The notes: generated by a model not told the origin, from the letters alone. DNA of 64,000 nt from CAWBCI01 sp963787195 (GCA_963787195.1 CAWBCI010000031.1:124001-188000); one strand, 5' to 3'. Positions 1 through 9,173 are shown, numbered from the stretch's first letter. A program made the numbers and translations.

Positions 1-978
1 AATTTCCTTCCGGTTTGTGAATACTTTATGCCGGAACTGACTGTATTGCTCACTATCCCAAATTTCCCTGAAAGAATTCTTTTTCAGGTCACCCAGCCGA
101 TGCTGTGCATCTTTATCAAAACAACAGGGCACCACCAAACCATCCCAGGTTATTACACAGCCTCTCCACATTCGCAGACAGTGATCTGGCATAGGATTAT
201 TTATAATATAGTTTCCGGAAGAAGATTTTTTATAGCGCGAATATTTTTCATTCAGGGGGATGAGATCATTTCCTTCTTCATAATTATAAACCTGAGCAGT
301 TTTCAATTCCAGGCTATCAACCCCGAGTTCCGCAGCAAGTTTTTTCACATCTTCAACCTGGTGTTCATTGGTCCGGAAAACAATAAACTGAAGTATCACG
401 AAAGGTGTCTTTGATTTCAGTTCCTTTTTCCATCGCATGAGATTGCGGATACCATCGACCACTTTTTCATAGGAACCACCTACGCGGTAGCTTTCATAAG
501 TCAGCTGGTCGGTACCGTCCAATGAAACGATGAGCCGGTCGAGGCCTGATTCCACCGTTTTGCGGGCGAGGTGATCTGTAAGGAAATGAGCATTGGTAGA
601 GGTAGCTGTATAAATCCTTTGCTCCCTGGCATATTTTACGAAATTGAAAAACAGGGGATTCAGGAAGGGTTCACCCTGGAAATAAAGAATCAGATAGAAA
701 AGATGATCTTTCAACTGGTCAATTATATCTTTATAAAGGCTGAAGGATAGCTTTCCGGTTGCACGGCTGAACTGCCTCAAGCCGGAAGGACATTCAGGGC
801 ATCGCAGATTGCAGGATGTGGTGGGTTCTATGGAAATTGTATAAGGCATCCCATGGTGAACTACTTTGCCACTGAGCCGGGATATGAAGTAGCTCAAATG
901 TATAGCGGCAGTGTTAAAAAGCCTTAGTGGAGTGAGTTTTGAGAGTAAATTCAGGGAGTCAATGAGTTTGGAATTCAC
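1..978 (-). CDS. Radical SAM/SPASM domain protein, cut by the window edge
   Basis: The reading frame runs off the left edge, so only the first 326 residues are present. The radical SAM cluster motif CNLRCPEC (C56, C60, C63) binds the iron-sulfur cluster that cleaves S-adenosylmethionine. A partial SPASM region follows near the edge (GCVITWDGLVVPCC), which normally binds auxiliary clusters. The frame has an in-frame TGA upstream and no ATG before the motif except at residue 44. I therefore chose the GTG at 978, which keeps an N-terminal helix typical of these proteins. The ATG at 849 is the alternative. The substrate is unknown; relatives include peptide-modifying and anaerobic-maturase-like enzymes. 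The family call is firm and the start is not. Confidence 0.85.
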   Translation of the reverse strand, partial: MNSKLIDSLNLLSKLTPLRLFNTAAIHLSYFISRLSGKVVHHGMPYTISIEPTTSCNLRCPECPSGLRQFSRATGKLSFSLYKDIIDQLKDHLFYLILYFQGEPFLNPLFFNFVKYAREQRIYTATSTNAHFLTDHLARKTVESGLDRLIVSLDGTDQLTYESYRVGGSYEKVVDGIRNLMRWKKELKSKTPFVILQFIVFRTNEHQVEDVKKLAAELGVDSLELKTAQVYNYEEGNDLIPLNEKYSRYKKSSSGNYIINNPMPDHCLRMWRGCVITWDGLVVPCCFDKDAQHRLGDLKKNSFREIWDSEQYSQFRHKVFTNRKEI

Positions 979-994
979 CGGGAATAGCTTCAGA

Positions 995-1243
995 TTATTT
1001 ATTCTTTTTTCTTCTGTTCTTTCTCCATTTCAGGATGGAAAATACAATAAAACCGGCTTTTACAAGGATAGATGGATCCTTTACCAGGTAATCAAGTATG
1101 TGGTTGCGGAGATTAGGCGGATTCATCGCAGCCTTAAGCTGACTATAGTCGTTCCGGACCACCAGTTCCTGCTTCAGCATGCGAAGCCTTATCTCCCTTC
1201 TGCGAAATTTCAGATCGCGGTATGTAATTGGCTTTTTATTCAT
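995..1243 (-). CDS. Small hypothetical membrane-associated protein (82 aa)
   Basis: An 82-residue protein with a very basic N-terminus and C-terminus (ends RKNRRKKNK) and one short hydrophobic stretch at about residues 60-70 (ILVKAGFIVFSIL). Its start overlaps the end of the upstream holin-X-like gene by 8 bp, which suggests translational coupling. It is the last member of a three-gene membrane cluster after the YtxH and holin-X-like genes. I do not recognise a domain. The overlap, orientation and composition support a real gene; the function is unknown. Confidence 0.65.
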   Translation of the reverse strand: MNKKPITYRDLKFRRREIRLRMLKQELVVRNDYSQLKAAMNPPNLRNHILDYLVKDPSILVKAGFIVFSILKWRKNRRKKNK

Positions 1244-1613
1244 CTTCTTCCTCCAAATCTTCTTCTTTAAAGTCAGAAAATTTAAGGTACATTTTCAGGA
1301 CCGGATCAAAAAATAAAGGCCTTCTTAGTAAATATAATAAGATGCCTAAAATAATGAAAATGCCTCCGTTGATTAAAAACCCAAGCCAGTAATTTCCTGT
1401 AAGCTGACCAAACCAGAACACAAAAGCAAAAGAAGCGAAGAGAATCATAAAGAGCACAAGCATAAGCAATATAACACGCATGATCATGCCTGCAAAAAGA
1501 TTCACCAAGCGTTCACCAAATTTAAGCTGGATGTATTCTGCCCTAAGCCTGAGGTATCTTTTTACTTCGTCTGAAAACTTAACAAGTAAATCCGGGATAT
1601 TATTATCCTGCAT
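1236..1613 (-). CDS. Holin-X/YqjE-like phage-holin-superfamily membrane protein
   Basis: A 125-residue protein with two strong hydrophobic segments (about residues 42-66 and 75-95) after an amphipathic N-terminus that ends in a short basic region. This layout fits the holin superfamily III / YqjE-like family (putative holin-X), which despite the name are usually chromosomal membrane proteins found beside YtxH or YqjD proteins. The C-terminus is strongly acidic (EEDLEEEDE). It lies 11 bp downstream of the YtxH gene and overlaps the next gene by 8 bp, so the three probably form one operon. A stress or envelope role is inferred from family context only. Confidence 0.7.
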   Translation of the reverse strand: MQDNNIPDLLVKFSDEVKRYLRLRAEYIQLKFGERLVNLFAGMIMRVILLMLVLFMILFASFAFVFWFGQLTGNYWLGFLINGGIFIILGILLYLLRRPLFFDPVLKMYLKFSDFKEEDLEEEDE

Positions 1614-1624
1614 CTTAGGGATAT

Positions 1625-1924
1625 TTATGATTTGTCAACTTTCGGGGTGACTTTCTTCCTGGTGGCTTTTACAGGTTTTTTCACAACTTTATCTTCCCTG
1701 GAAACTGCAGATTTGACTTTATCTTCCATTTCATCAACCAGGTCTTTAACCTGACCTGTAATATCCTCTAAACGATCGTCAATATCTTCTTTTAACTGAT
1801 CGATCTTTTCCTTGATCTTCTTACGGGTATCCTCCCCTTTTTCAGGAGCATAAAGGATTCCTATCAAGGCTCCGACGGCAGCGCCGGAAATAAATCCTAA
1901 AAACATACTTGCTGAACTTTTCAT
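1625..1924 (-). CDS. YtxH domain-containing protein
   Basis: A 99-residue protein with an N-terminal glycine/alanine-rich membrane segment (about residues 7-25) followed by the characteristic YAPEKGEDTRKKI stretch. A long charged helix of the DUF883/YtxH type comes next and a lysine-rich tail ends it. YtxH proteins are small membrane-tethered coiled-coil proteins, some known as general stress proteins in Bacillus. It is the first gene of a three-gene minus-strand cluster with a holin-X-like protein. The family assignment is confident; the molecular role is not known. Confidence 0.85.
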   Translation of the reverse strand: MKSSASMFLGFISGAAVGALIGILYAPEKGEDTRKKIKEKIDQLKEDIDDRLEDITGQVKDLVDEMEDKVKSAVSREDKVVKKPVKATRKKVTPKVDKS

Positions 1925-2018
1925 AATATTCGGTATTAAGACATGTGACTATTAAACGGACCCTGTGCAAAAAGGTTCAACTAAGCACAGAACTCAAAAG
2001 TATAAAGGTAGTGAAAAT

Positions 2019-3116
2019 TTAAATTTTTTCCGTGATTTTATCTACTAACTTAAAGCCGCTCAGAAACTCCTTGGCAACTATCCTGAGAACTGTATAGCCA
2101 GGGATAGCCAATATCATGCCTGGTATCCCCGCCAAACTACCGGCCATCAGTATAATCAGAAATATCTCAATGGGATGGGCATGGACACTTTTAGAATAAA
2201 TAAGGGGCTGAAGAACCATATTATCGATCACATTACAGATTATAAATATCAGTATTACAGTAACTGTAACATCAAAAACCTGATCGTAATTGCCTGTGCC
2301 CAGCGTTGAAGAAATAGAAAGTAAGGCCCCGATAGTTGCACCAATAACGGGCCCCAGGTAAGGAATAACGTTCATAAGTCCTCCCAAAAAGCCAATCAGC
2401 AGTGCATTTTGTACTCCGAAAAGTGCCAGGCCAATTGTAATAAGAGTCATCATTATAAGCAACTCTGAAACCAGGCCGATAAAATACCGTGACAATAAGA
2501 CTTTGGTCTTATGCAGGATAGTCTGAATCTGATTTTGAAATTTATCGGGTGTGATTAGCATGATAGCATATCTCAAAAGGTGACGGTCTCTCAGAAAGAA
2601 AAACGAAAGGAATAACACAGAAAACACCCCAATAAATACCGTTCCGGTAGTACTTAATAAGTTGTTGAATACGAAAGAGAAATTGGTCATATTCATCACT
2701 GACCTGACCTGGGCTTCGATAAGGTTATTTATATTCTGATCAGGTTCCATCAGCCGGTTCCTGATTAATACATCCTGCAGGTCACGGAAAGAATCCCCGA
2801 AATAACTCACAACACTATCGATGTCAATACCTGAAATTACAGTAGCCTGGCGGGAAATCAGAGGAATGAAAATCATGATTAAGCCTATAAACACAAAGAT
2901 CAGTAGTAACAATGCAACAAGGGCATTGATCCAGGTCGGCATCCGGAATTTTCTAATCCGCAATTTTGAGAGTATCTCAACGATAGGCTGGCCAATCAGC
3001 GATATCACTCCCGCGATAATAATATATACCAGGATATTGAAAAAATACCACAGCATAAACAATCCAAGCAAAGTTCCTATAACGGCGATAATGACCCGGT
3101 AATTTTTTTGCAGCAT
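2019..3116 (-). CDS. AI-2E family transporter
   Basis: A 365-residue integral membrane protein of the AI-2E/PerM family. Two hydrophobic helices start the protein (about residues 8-55), another lies at about 60-85, and the family's large soluble segment follows (about 85-150). The C-terminal half carries the usual helices with a glycine/proline-rich motif (GGLMNVIPYLGPVIGA, around residue 245). Members include the autoinducer-2 exporter TqsA and ion antiporters, so the substrate cannot be named from sequence. It sits 95 bp downstream of the YtxH gene start and is probably transcribed separately. Confidence 0.88.
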   Translation of the reverse strand: MLQKNYRVIIAVIGTLLGLFMLWYFFNILVYIIIAGVISLIGQPIVEILSKLRIRKFRMPTWINALVALLLLIFVFIGLIMIFIPLISRQATVISGIDIDSVVSYFGDSFRDLQDVLIRNRLMEPDQNINNLIEAQVRSVMNMTNFSFVFNNLLSTTGTVFIGVFSVLFLSFFFLRDRHLLRYAIMLITPDKFQNQIQTILHKTKVLLSRYFIGLVSELLIMMTLITIGLALFGVQNALLIGFLGGLMNVIPYLGPVIGATIGALLSISSTLGTGNYDQVFDVTVTVILIFIICNVIDNMVLQPLIYSKSVHAHPIEIFLIILMAGSLAGIPGMILAIPGYTVLRIVAKEFLSGFKLVDKITEKI

Positions 3117-3204
3117 ATGGTTAATTATTACTGAAGTAAGTATATCCCGCCCACAATTTAATTTGCAAACTTAGCCTGAATGACCTAAAACTACACCCCG
3201 GGAA

Positions 3205-4602
3205 CTAATCCAGAAGATGACTTTTCATCACAATCAGCTTTTCCCTTGTCATGTCTTTCATAGAATAGGGTATGCCCCCTGTTCCGATTCCAGAAGCATC
3301 CCGCCCACCGAAGGGCATCCAGTCAACTCGGAAAGCAGTATGATCATTGATCATGACCGCAGATGCATTCAGCTTTTGAGAAACCGATAAAACAAAATCA
3401 ATATCTTTTGAATAAACTGCAGCCTGAAAAGCAAAAGGCAAAGAATTTGCACTTTCCACCGCTTCCTGCACTTCCTTAAAAGGATAGATGCAAACGACAG
3501 GACCAAAAACCTCGGACTTACTGACCTTTGCTTCAGCTGATGGCTGCCAGATAACAGTTGGTTGATAAAGAGTATCACCAAGCCTTTCGCCCCCACACAT
3601 AATTGTAGCTCCCATTCCGGAAGCTTCTTTAATCCAGCTGTCAACCCGGTCAATTTCTTTCGGGTCGATCAGCGGCCCAACATCGGTATCATGGTCAAGA
3701 GGATTTCCCGTTTTAAGCTTCTGAACTTGTATGCTGATTTTATCTGCGACCTCCCTGGCAATAGATTCATGAACAAAAATCTTTTGGACAGAAACGCAAA
3801 CCTGTCCGGCATGATAAAAAGCACCCTTAACGAGTCCTGGAAGTATGGAATCGATATCGGCAGTTTTATCAATAATCACCGGGGCAACGCCTCCATGTTC
3901 AAGAGCAATCCGTGTACCCGGCGCAAGAATAGACCTGAGATGCCAACCTACCTCAGCAGAACCTATGAAGGAAAGAAAGTTAATCCTCGGATCTCTGACC
4001 ATCTTTTCTGCCAGCTCTCTGGAGCAAACCAGGGGGATGCAATGGTCTTCCGCTAGCCCAGCTTCATATAAAAGTTCAACAATCTTAAAACAGGAATTAG
4101 GTGTGGTGGACGCGGGTTTCACAATTACCGGGCATCCTGTTGCTATGGCCGGCACAACCTGATGAATGATAAGGTTAAGGGGATGATTGAATGCACTGAT
4201 AGAAAGTACGACCCCGATAGGTTCCCTTGTAGTAAAGGCCAGGCGCCCTGTGGAAGGAGCTGTAAGACCCATCGGTATTTCCTCCCCTTTAAGGTTATAC
4301 AGTTCAGCTATGGCAATTTTTACACCATTGATAGCCCTGAGTAACTCAACTTTCGTGTCCTGGTAAGGTTTACCCCCTTCTTCTGTTGCAAGACGGATCA
4401 AGTCTTCCTGTTGGGCCTCCATCAGCAAAGCCAGTTTTTCCAGTATCTCTATCCTCCGGTATTTCGGGATCCATTTCGAACGGTCACGAAAAACCGAATA
4501 AGTCCTGTCAAGTGCATTTTCGATTTCCTGAAGGCCGGCAAGGGAGTATTCCCTGATCAGGTGGCCGTCAAAAGCTGAATTAACTTTCAAGACATCATTC
4601 AT
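3205..4602 (-). CDS. Aldehyde dehydrogenase family protein (NAD(P)-dependent)
   Basis: A 465-residue aldehyde dehydrogenase that oxidises an aldehyde to the acid. The catalytic cysteine is C269 in GQVC. The general-base glutamate is E235, in LEHGG where the usual motif is LELGG. Nucleotide-binding features include NHPLN, the KPAS motif and the FIGSAEVG segment; EVFGPVV and PFGG appear toward the C-terminus. The closest look is to lactaldehyde / succinate-semialdehyde / phosphonoacetaldehyde dehydrogenases, but substrate specificity cannot be read here. It lies 17 bp after the purine nucleoside phosphorylase gene on the same strand, so the two are likely co-transcribed. Confidence 0.9.
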   Translation of the reverse strand: MNDVLKVNSAFDGHLIREYSLAGLQEIENALDRTYSVFRDRSKWIPKYRRIEILEKLALLMEAQQEDLIRLATEEGGKPYQDTKVELLRAINGVKIAIAELYNLKGEEIPMGLTAPSTGRLAFTTREPIGVVLSISAFNHPLNLIIHQVVPAIATGCPVIVKPASTTPNSCFKIVELLYEAGLAEDHCIPLVCSRELAEKMVRDPRINFLSFIGSAEVGWHLRSILAPGTRIALEHGGVAPVIIDKTADIDSILPGLVKGAFYHAGQVCVSVQKIFVHESIAREVADKISIQVQKLKTGNPLDHDTDVGPLIDPKEIDRVDSWIKEASGMGATIMCGGERLGDTLYQPTVIWQPSAEAKVSKSEVFGPVVCIYPFKEVQEAVESANSLPFAFQAAVYSKDIDFVLSVSQKLNASAVMINDHTAFRVDWMPFGGRDASGIGTGGIPYSMKDMTREKLIVMKSHLLD

Positions 4603-4619
4603 ACTATCAGTATTAAATC

Positions 4620-5426
4620 CTATAATTGCGCGATCAGTCCCGAAAAAAGCCTTATAAGGTCCTTTTCAGCCCTGGATGCATAAAGCAGTATCTGGTTAAT
4701 ATCAGCAGGCTTTAAATTATCAGGATCACATTCATCGGTCACTACGGAAATTGCCACGACGGGAAGTTTAATGTGGTTTGCGACGATTACTTCCGGTGTA
4801 GTTGACATTCCGACCACATCTGCCCCGATTTTTTTGAGGTAGCGGTATTCGGCCCGGGTTTCCAGATTGGGCCCCATGACCGCCACATAAACACCCTTAT
4901 GAAGCGTAATGCTGTCCCGCTCTGCTATCCCGATCATCTTCTCATTAAGTTCTTTAGAATATGGCTCACTCATGTCGGGAAAACGGGTTCCCATTTCATC
5001 CATGTTCGGACCTATCAAAGGATTCGGAAGTAAATTGATATGGTCCTCGATCAGCATTAAAGAGCCGGCTTTAAAATCAGGATTCATGGAACCGCAGGCA
5101 TTGGAAACCAGGAGATATTTAACACCTAAAAGCTTCATGACCCTCACAGGGAATGTAATTTGCTGAGTTGTATAACCTTCATAGGCATGGAAGCGGCCTT
5201 TCATAGCAAGAACTTTTTTCCCCTGAAGCTCTCCATAGACCAGTATCCCATGATGGGATTCAACAGTAGAAACAGGAAAATACGGGATTTCCCCGTAAGG
5301 AATTTCTGCCTCAACGCTTATCATTTCTGCCATTTTCCCCAATCCTGTACCCAATATTACGCCAACTTCAGGAGCAACAATACCCTTATTCTTTAAAAAT
5401 TCAAGGGCTTCAAGTATTTTCTGCAT
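4620..5426 (-). CDS. punA: Purine nucleoside phosphorylase (trimeric, PNP/MTAP family)
   Basis: A 268-residue purine nucleoside phosphorylase that splits purine ribonucleosides or deoxyribonucleosides with phosphate for purine salvage. Visible motifs are GTGLG near the start (phosphate loop), the VESHHG histidine segment, the GPNLETRAE loop with the purine-binding glutamate, and GMSTTPEVIVA. At the base-specificity position the sequence reads VVTDECDPD, with aspartate where the 6-oxopurine-specific mammalian enzyme has asparagine. That suggests broader base specificity, as inference. The length is normal for the trimeric class. The aldehyde dehydrogenase gene follows closely. Confidence 0.92.
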   Translation of the reverse strand: MQKILEALEFLKNKGIVAPEVGVILGTGLGKMAEMISVEAEIPYGEIPYFPVSTVESHHGILVYGELQGKKVLAMKGRFHAYEGYTTQQITFPVRVMKLLGVKYLLVSNACGSMNPDFKAGSLMLIEDHINLLPNPLIGPNMDEMGTRFPDMSEPYSKELNEKMIGIAERDSITLHKGVYVAVMGPNLETRAEYRYLKKIGADVVGMSTTPEVIVANHIKLPVVAISVVTDECDPDNLKPADINQILLYASRAEKDLIRLFSGLIAQL

Positions 5427-5511
5427 AGTTTAGTTATTAGAGTGTGAAATTACAAAAGAAAAGATTTTCCCCGGGTGCTTTGGAGAATTAATCCAATGAT
5501 TTTCTATTTTC

Positions 5512-5915
5512 ATGAATAAGCACCGGAAAGCTGAAAGCGGGAAGAGTCCTGTAGAGTTGCCGGAAGAATACGCCCTGAAACATTTCAAACAGGACGATGA
5601 GGACCTATATGAAATCAACCGGGGAATTGCATCCAGGGCAAAATAGATTTAGAACTGATACAAATCTCTTCCGGATCGCAATCAAGGTTGCCGAGTCACT
5701 GTGCTTGGCCTTTAAAGGAATATATGCAGACCCTGGCAATGAAAACATACAAAGACGAACAGGTCTGCCAAACAGAACAAAGCTTTTGGAATGATCCTGA
5801 ATGGCTGGGACAAGTCAAATCCAAAGTCAGCAAAAGGAAAATCACACGGGCCGGTATGGTCCACTTCGATGCTCAGTATGTATTTGATATTAAGCGCAAA
5901 AAGATTGTCCCCTGA
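5512..5915 (+). pseudogene. Unknown protein gene with apparent frameshift (two ORF pieces)
   Basis: A short ORF starts at the ATG at 5512 (MNKHRKAESG...) and stops at 5646 after 44 codons. A second open frame begins immediately at 5646 and continues to the TGA at 5915 with a coherent, charged C-terminal half (FWNDPEWLGQVKSKV, then FDIKRKKIVP). Adding a single A to the A-run at 5640-5643 fuses the two into one protein of about 134 residues with no other stop. I do not recognise the family. It may be a decayed gene, a sequencing indel, or two unrelated ORFs. The stretch from 5427 to efp has no other coding candidate. Confidence 0.35.
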
Positions 5916-5950
5916 CTGTTCCTGTCTGATGAAAATCATTGTATTGAAGA

Positions 5951-5981
5951 TTGGCGGTTACAGGATTTTAGTATACATTTG
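5951..5981 (+). promoter_or_regulatory. Bacteroidota-type promoter of efp
   Basis: TTG at 5951-5953 is followed by TACATTTG at 5974-5981, matching the Bacteroidota -33 (TTTG/TTG) and -7 (TAnnTTTG) elements at a normal spacing of about 20 bp. It ends 37 bp before the efp start codon. Confidence 0.6.
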
Positions 5982-6018
5982 CAAAAAATTTCAATACCTC
6001 TTTTTAAAATCAAAAAAT

Positions 6019-6585
6019 ATGGCAAATACCTCAGATTTCAGGAACGGATTATGTATCGAATTCAATGGTGATCTCTGGTCGATCGTGGAATTTCAACATG
6101 TTAAACCAGGAAAAGGCGGGGCATTCGTTCGGACAAAACTTCGGAACCTGAAAGATGGAAGAGTGATACCCAATACTTTTAATGCCGGTGTAAAGATCAA
6201 TATCGCGAGGGTCGAAAGAAGGCCTTATACTTACTTGTATAATGACGGAGAGCAGTATTATTTTATGAACTCTGATAATTACGAACAGGTTTTTATTGAT
6301 AAGAACATGATTGCGGCAGCTGACCTTTTGAAAGAAGGGCAACCGGTTGAGATCCTTTTTCATGCCGACACCGAAACGGCTCTTTCCTGTGACATGCCGG
6401 CTTATGTTACACTCGAAGTCACTTATACCGAACCCGGTGAAAAAGGCAATACAGCCACCAATGCAATGAAAGAAGCCACCGTTGAGACCGGGGCTCTTGT
6501 TAAAGTCCCTCTTTTCATTGGCACGGGTGAAAGAATCAAGATCGATACCCGCACCTATCAGTATTCCGAACGGGCTAAAGACTGA
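6019..6585 (+). CDS. efp: Translation elongation factor P
   Basis: A 188-residue elongation factor P, the normal length, which binds near the ribosomal E site and relieves stalling at polyproline stretches. The N-terminal KOW-like domain carries the tip loop KPGKGGAF with lysine K32, the residue modified in many bacteria. Two OB-fold domains follow, and the C-terminus has the conserved GTGERIKIDTRT segment. The open frame extends upstream without a stop, but the ATG at 6019 gives the canonical N-terminus. No modification-enzyme gene is seen nearby. lpxD follows 51 bp downstream. Confidence 0.97.
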   Translation: MANTSDFRNGLCIEFNGDLWSIVEFQHVKPGKGGAFVRTKLRNLKDGRVIPNTFNAGVKINIARVERRPYTYLYNDGEQYYFMNSDNYEQVFIDKNMIAAADLLKEGQPVEILFHADTETALSCDMPAYVTLEVTYTEPGEKGNTATNAMKEATVETGALVKVPLFIGTGERIKIDTRTYQYSERAKD

Positions 6586-6636
6586 TCGGAGAGAACCAAT
6601 GCAAGAACAGTTCACAACTTCTAACCAATCCAAGCT

Positions 6637-7578
6637 ATGAAACTTGAACGTCCTTATTCTCTGCAGGAAATTGCAGGTATATTAAGCGCACGTTTTGACG
6701 GGCAACCGGAATTTGAGATCACCGGGCTGAATGAGATCCATATGGTGCAAGCCGGGGACCTGACCTTTGTCGACCACCCTAAATATTACAGCAAAGCCCT
6801 CAATTCCAATGCTACTACGATAATTATAAACAAAGAGATGGAAAGGCCGGAAGGTAAGGCCCTCATTTTTTCCGATGATCCATTCTCGGATTACGTAAGG
6901 CTCGTAAATGAATTCAGGCCCTTCCAAAAAGCCATTGCCGCAATCAGTTCCACAGCACAAATTGGAGAAGGGACTATCATCCAACCGGGTGCTTTTATCG
7001 GGAATAATGTAAAAATCGGCAGGAATTGCCTCATCCATGCAAATGCGAGTATTTATGACCATTGCATTCTGGGAGATGATGTTATCATCCATTCGAATAC
7101 TGTTATCGGTGCGGATGCCTTTTATTTTCAGCGCCGGAAAGAAGGGCTTAAAAAGTTTGAATCCTGCGGAAGGGTGGTGATTGAGGATAAGGTGGAGATC
7201 GGCGCACTTTGTGCTATCGACAAGGGAGTCAGTGGTGACACTTTTATCGGGGAAGGGACCAAATTTGACAATCATATACAGGTTGGACATGACACTTACA
7301 TTGGTAAGCATTGCCTGATCGGTGCACATACTGCCATAGCAGGTGTGACCCGCATCGAAGACGAAGTCCTGATATGGGGCAGGGTTTCAATCGACAAGGA
7401 TTTAATAATCGGAAAGGGAGCCGTCATTTTGGCCATGTCAGGGGTTGACAAGGACCTTCAGGGAGGTGTGACCTACTTTGGAGTTCCGGTTATGGAAGCC
7501 CGTAAGAAATGGAAAGAAATGGCTTATCTGCGCAGGCTACCGGAACTTTTCGATAAGCGGGACAAAGCCGGAGACTAA
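6637..7578 (+). CDS. lpxD: LpxD-type UDP-3-O-acyl-glucosamine N-acyltransferase
   Basis: A 313-residue LpxD-type acyltransferase that adds the second 3-hydroxyacyl chain from acyl-ACP to UDP-3-O-acyl-glucosamine in lipid A biosynthesis. The N-terminal uridine-binding domain covers about residues 1-100. A left-handed beta-helix of hexapeptide repeats ([LIV]GxxxxI type) follows, with the catalytic histidine in HIQVGHDTYIG. A helical C-terminal tail ends it. Bacteroidota often encode more than one LpxD-like protein and this one is slightly shorter than E. coli LpxD, so it could be the paralogue with a different substrate. It is plus-strand downstream of efp and convergent with the O-antigen ligase gene. 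Confidence 0.85.
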   Translation: MKLERPYSLQEIAGILSARFDGQPEFEITGLNEIHMVQAGDLTFVDHPKYYSKALNSNATTIIINKEMERPEGKALIFSDDPFSDYVRLVNEFRPFQKAIAAISSTAQIGEGTIIQPGAFIGNNVKIGRNCLIHANASIYDHCILGDDVIIHSNTVIGADAFYFQRRKEGLKKFESCGRVVIEDKVEIGALCAIDKGVSGDTFIGEGTKFDNHIQVGHDTYIGKHCLIGAHTAIAGVTRIEDEVLIWGRVSIDKDLIIGKGAVILAMSGVDKDLQGGVTYFGVPVMEARKKWKEMAYLRRLPELFDKRDKAGD

Positions 7579-7677
7579 GCAAAATTTTCCTGTCAAAGAA
7601 TCAGGTCTTCCATTATATGTGAAGATCTTCATCATGCAGTTCCCAAAGAAATCTTGATTATATGGGCAAGAAGGAAA

Positions 7678-9159
7678 TCAGATCTTACCTCTTTTTCTAT
7701 AGCCTTCTTCATCATCGACAGGCGTGTCTTCTTCACGGCTTTTACTTCCAGAATGATAAATATCCAGGGCAACAATTATCGCCGTAAAGGCCCAAAATGG
7801 AACGGATGCCTTATCTGTATCCAGAAAATTATTCAACAGGCCATGTATATAATAAGTGATTAGACCCAACAAGATCAGAACGCTCATAATCCGGGCTTCC
7901 CGACTCCTGGCATTTCTGCGCACTCTCATCGCCGTAATAATAACCGTAATTACTATTCCTAACATTGTCAGCATCCCCAGGATTCCTGATTCAGAGAGAG
8001 GGCCAAAATATTCGCTGTGGGCATTCCCCATGTCTCCGTAATTTGTACTAATAATGGTCTTTTCCTTGGCACGCTGATAAGGAGCATAAACAAACTGATA
8101 GGTACCTGGCCCCCAGCCAAAGATCGGCCGTTCGGCGAAAAGACGGAGGGCTGACGACCAGCGATTTATCCTTTCCAGGTTGGAGGCATCTGAGGAAATG
8201 TTCGTAATAGATTCGATATGCTTCAAAAAATCGGTGGAAGAATCCTGCTTGTTTTTTTCCAGTTTATCGAGGAACTGGTACCGAAAGACAAAAAACACCC
8301 CGGTCAATATGGCAAAAGCCAGCAATATCAGATAAAAACGAACCCTGAAAAGTATGATTAAATAGATTCCAAGGGCTATGACGACACTTAGCCAGGCGGC
8401 CCTGCTGTATGAAAAAATCACCCCCACAACCATAATTGATAGTAAGGCAAATGCCCAGAATCTTGCCATTTTATTCTTATAAATACGCGAAAACACAAAT
8501 CCTGTAAAAACCGGAAGGAACATGGCTATCACAGCACCGTAGGCAGTATGGTCATTATAAAAGGGTTTCATCACTATGTTACTCGTGTGCTTGTCGAAGC
8601 CAAACTGTGAATGATGGAAGAGCGTGTAAAAGATAACGGCTACCAGAGGGATCACATAAAGCCAGTTGAATAATTTAATATTGTTGAATTTCCTGAACAG
8701 GAGTACAGCCATGAAATAAAAGGGAATAACAAACCAGAGCCGGGCGATCATAAATTTGGCCGAAACAATAGGAAACTGGCTTGTGAAAGTGGTAATAAAA
8801 ATCCAGATCAGGTTTATGATGATCGCGATGCTTACCGGGTGCTTCAAAATACGTTTATCAGAATATCCATCAAGGAAGAGTCTGAGAATAAATATCAACA
8901 GAACCCCGAAAAGCATGGGTTCGGTGGGGATGGAAACCCCTACACCGAAATCTGCATCCTTCAGGTTAATTGCCAGGGGAGTCAAAAAAGTGATCAGAAG
9001 CAGGACCTTATCCAGTGAAAAAATATAGAGTACCAGTAATAAAAGGGCAAGAGGGGCTATCATTCCCCAGTATTTATCCTGAAGAATCAGATAGACATTG
9101 AATGCCAGGTAAGCGGCACTCGCGCCATAAATCCAAAATAATTTAGCCCTTTCAGTCAA
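7678..9159 (-). CDS. O-antigen ligase / Wzy-like polymerase family protein
   Basis: A 493-residue polytopic membrane protein with about 11-12 hydrophobic helices. The Wzy_C (PF04932) signature lies in the large periplasmic loop: GWGPGTYQF followed by HSEYFGPLSESGILG, which supplies the conserved histidine and glutamate. Such proteins join or polymerise undecaprenyl-linked glycans (WaaL ligase or Wzy polymerase), and the two roles cannot be separated from sequence. It is the last gene of the flippase / Wzz / Wzz / Wzy-like set, 14 bp after the second Wzz gene. The C-terminus is a charged cytoplasmic tail. Confidence 0.85.
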   Translation of the reverse strand: MTERAKLFWIYGASAAYLAFNVYLILQDKYWGMIAPLALLLLVLYIFSLDKVLLLITFLTPLAINLKDADFGVGVSIPTEPMLFGVLLIFILRLFLDGYSDKRILKHPVSIAIIINLIWIFITTFTSQFPIVSAKFMIARLWFVIPFYFMAVLLFRKFNNIKLFNWLYVIPLVAVIFYTLFHHSQFGFDKHTSNIVMKPFYNDHTAYGAVIAMFLPVFTGFVFSRIYKNKMARFWAFALLSIMVVGVIFSYSRAAWLSVVIALGIYLIILFRVRFYLILLAFAILTGVFFVFRYQFLDKLEKNKQDSSTDFLKHIESITNISSDASNLERINRWSSALRLFAERPIFGWGPGTYQFVYAPYQRAKEKTIISTNYGDMGNAHSEYFGPLSESGILGMLTMLGIVITVIITAMRVRRNARSREARIMSVLILLGLITYYIHGLLNNFLDTDKASVPFWAFTAIIVALDIYHSGSKSREEDTPVDDEEGYRKRGKI

Positions 9160-9173
9160 AATTTAAAGAAGTC

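Noticed and set aside
28..414. Plus-strand ORF of 128 codons
   Set aside because: It is the antisense of the radical SAM gene, which has a diagnostic cluster motif.
911..1270. Plus-strand ORF of 119 codons
   Set aside because: Antisense to the small membrane-protein gene and the radical SAM start.
1236..1613. Phage origin for the holin-like gene
   Set aside because: Its neighbours are YtxH and other chromosomal genes; no phage structural or lysis gene is present.
5597..5794. Plus-strand ORF of 65 codons
   Set aside because: It overlaps the better pair of frames that join at 5640 and has no recognisable feature.
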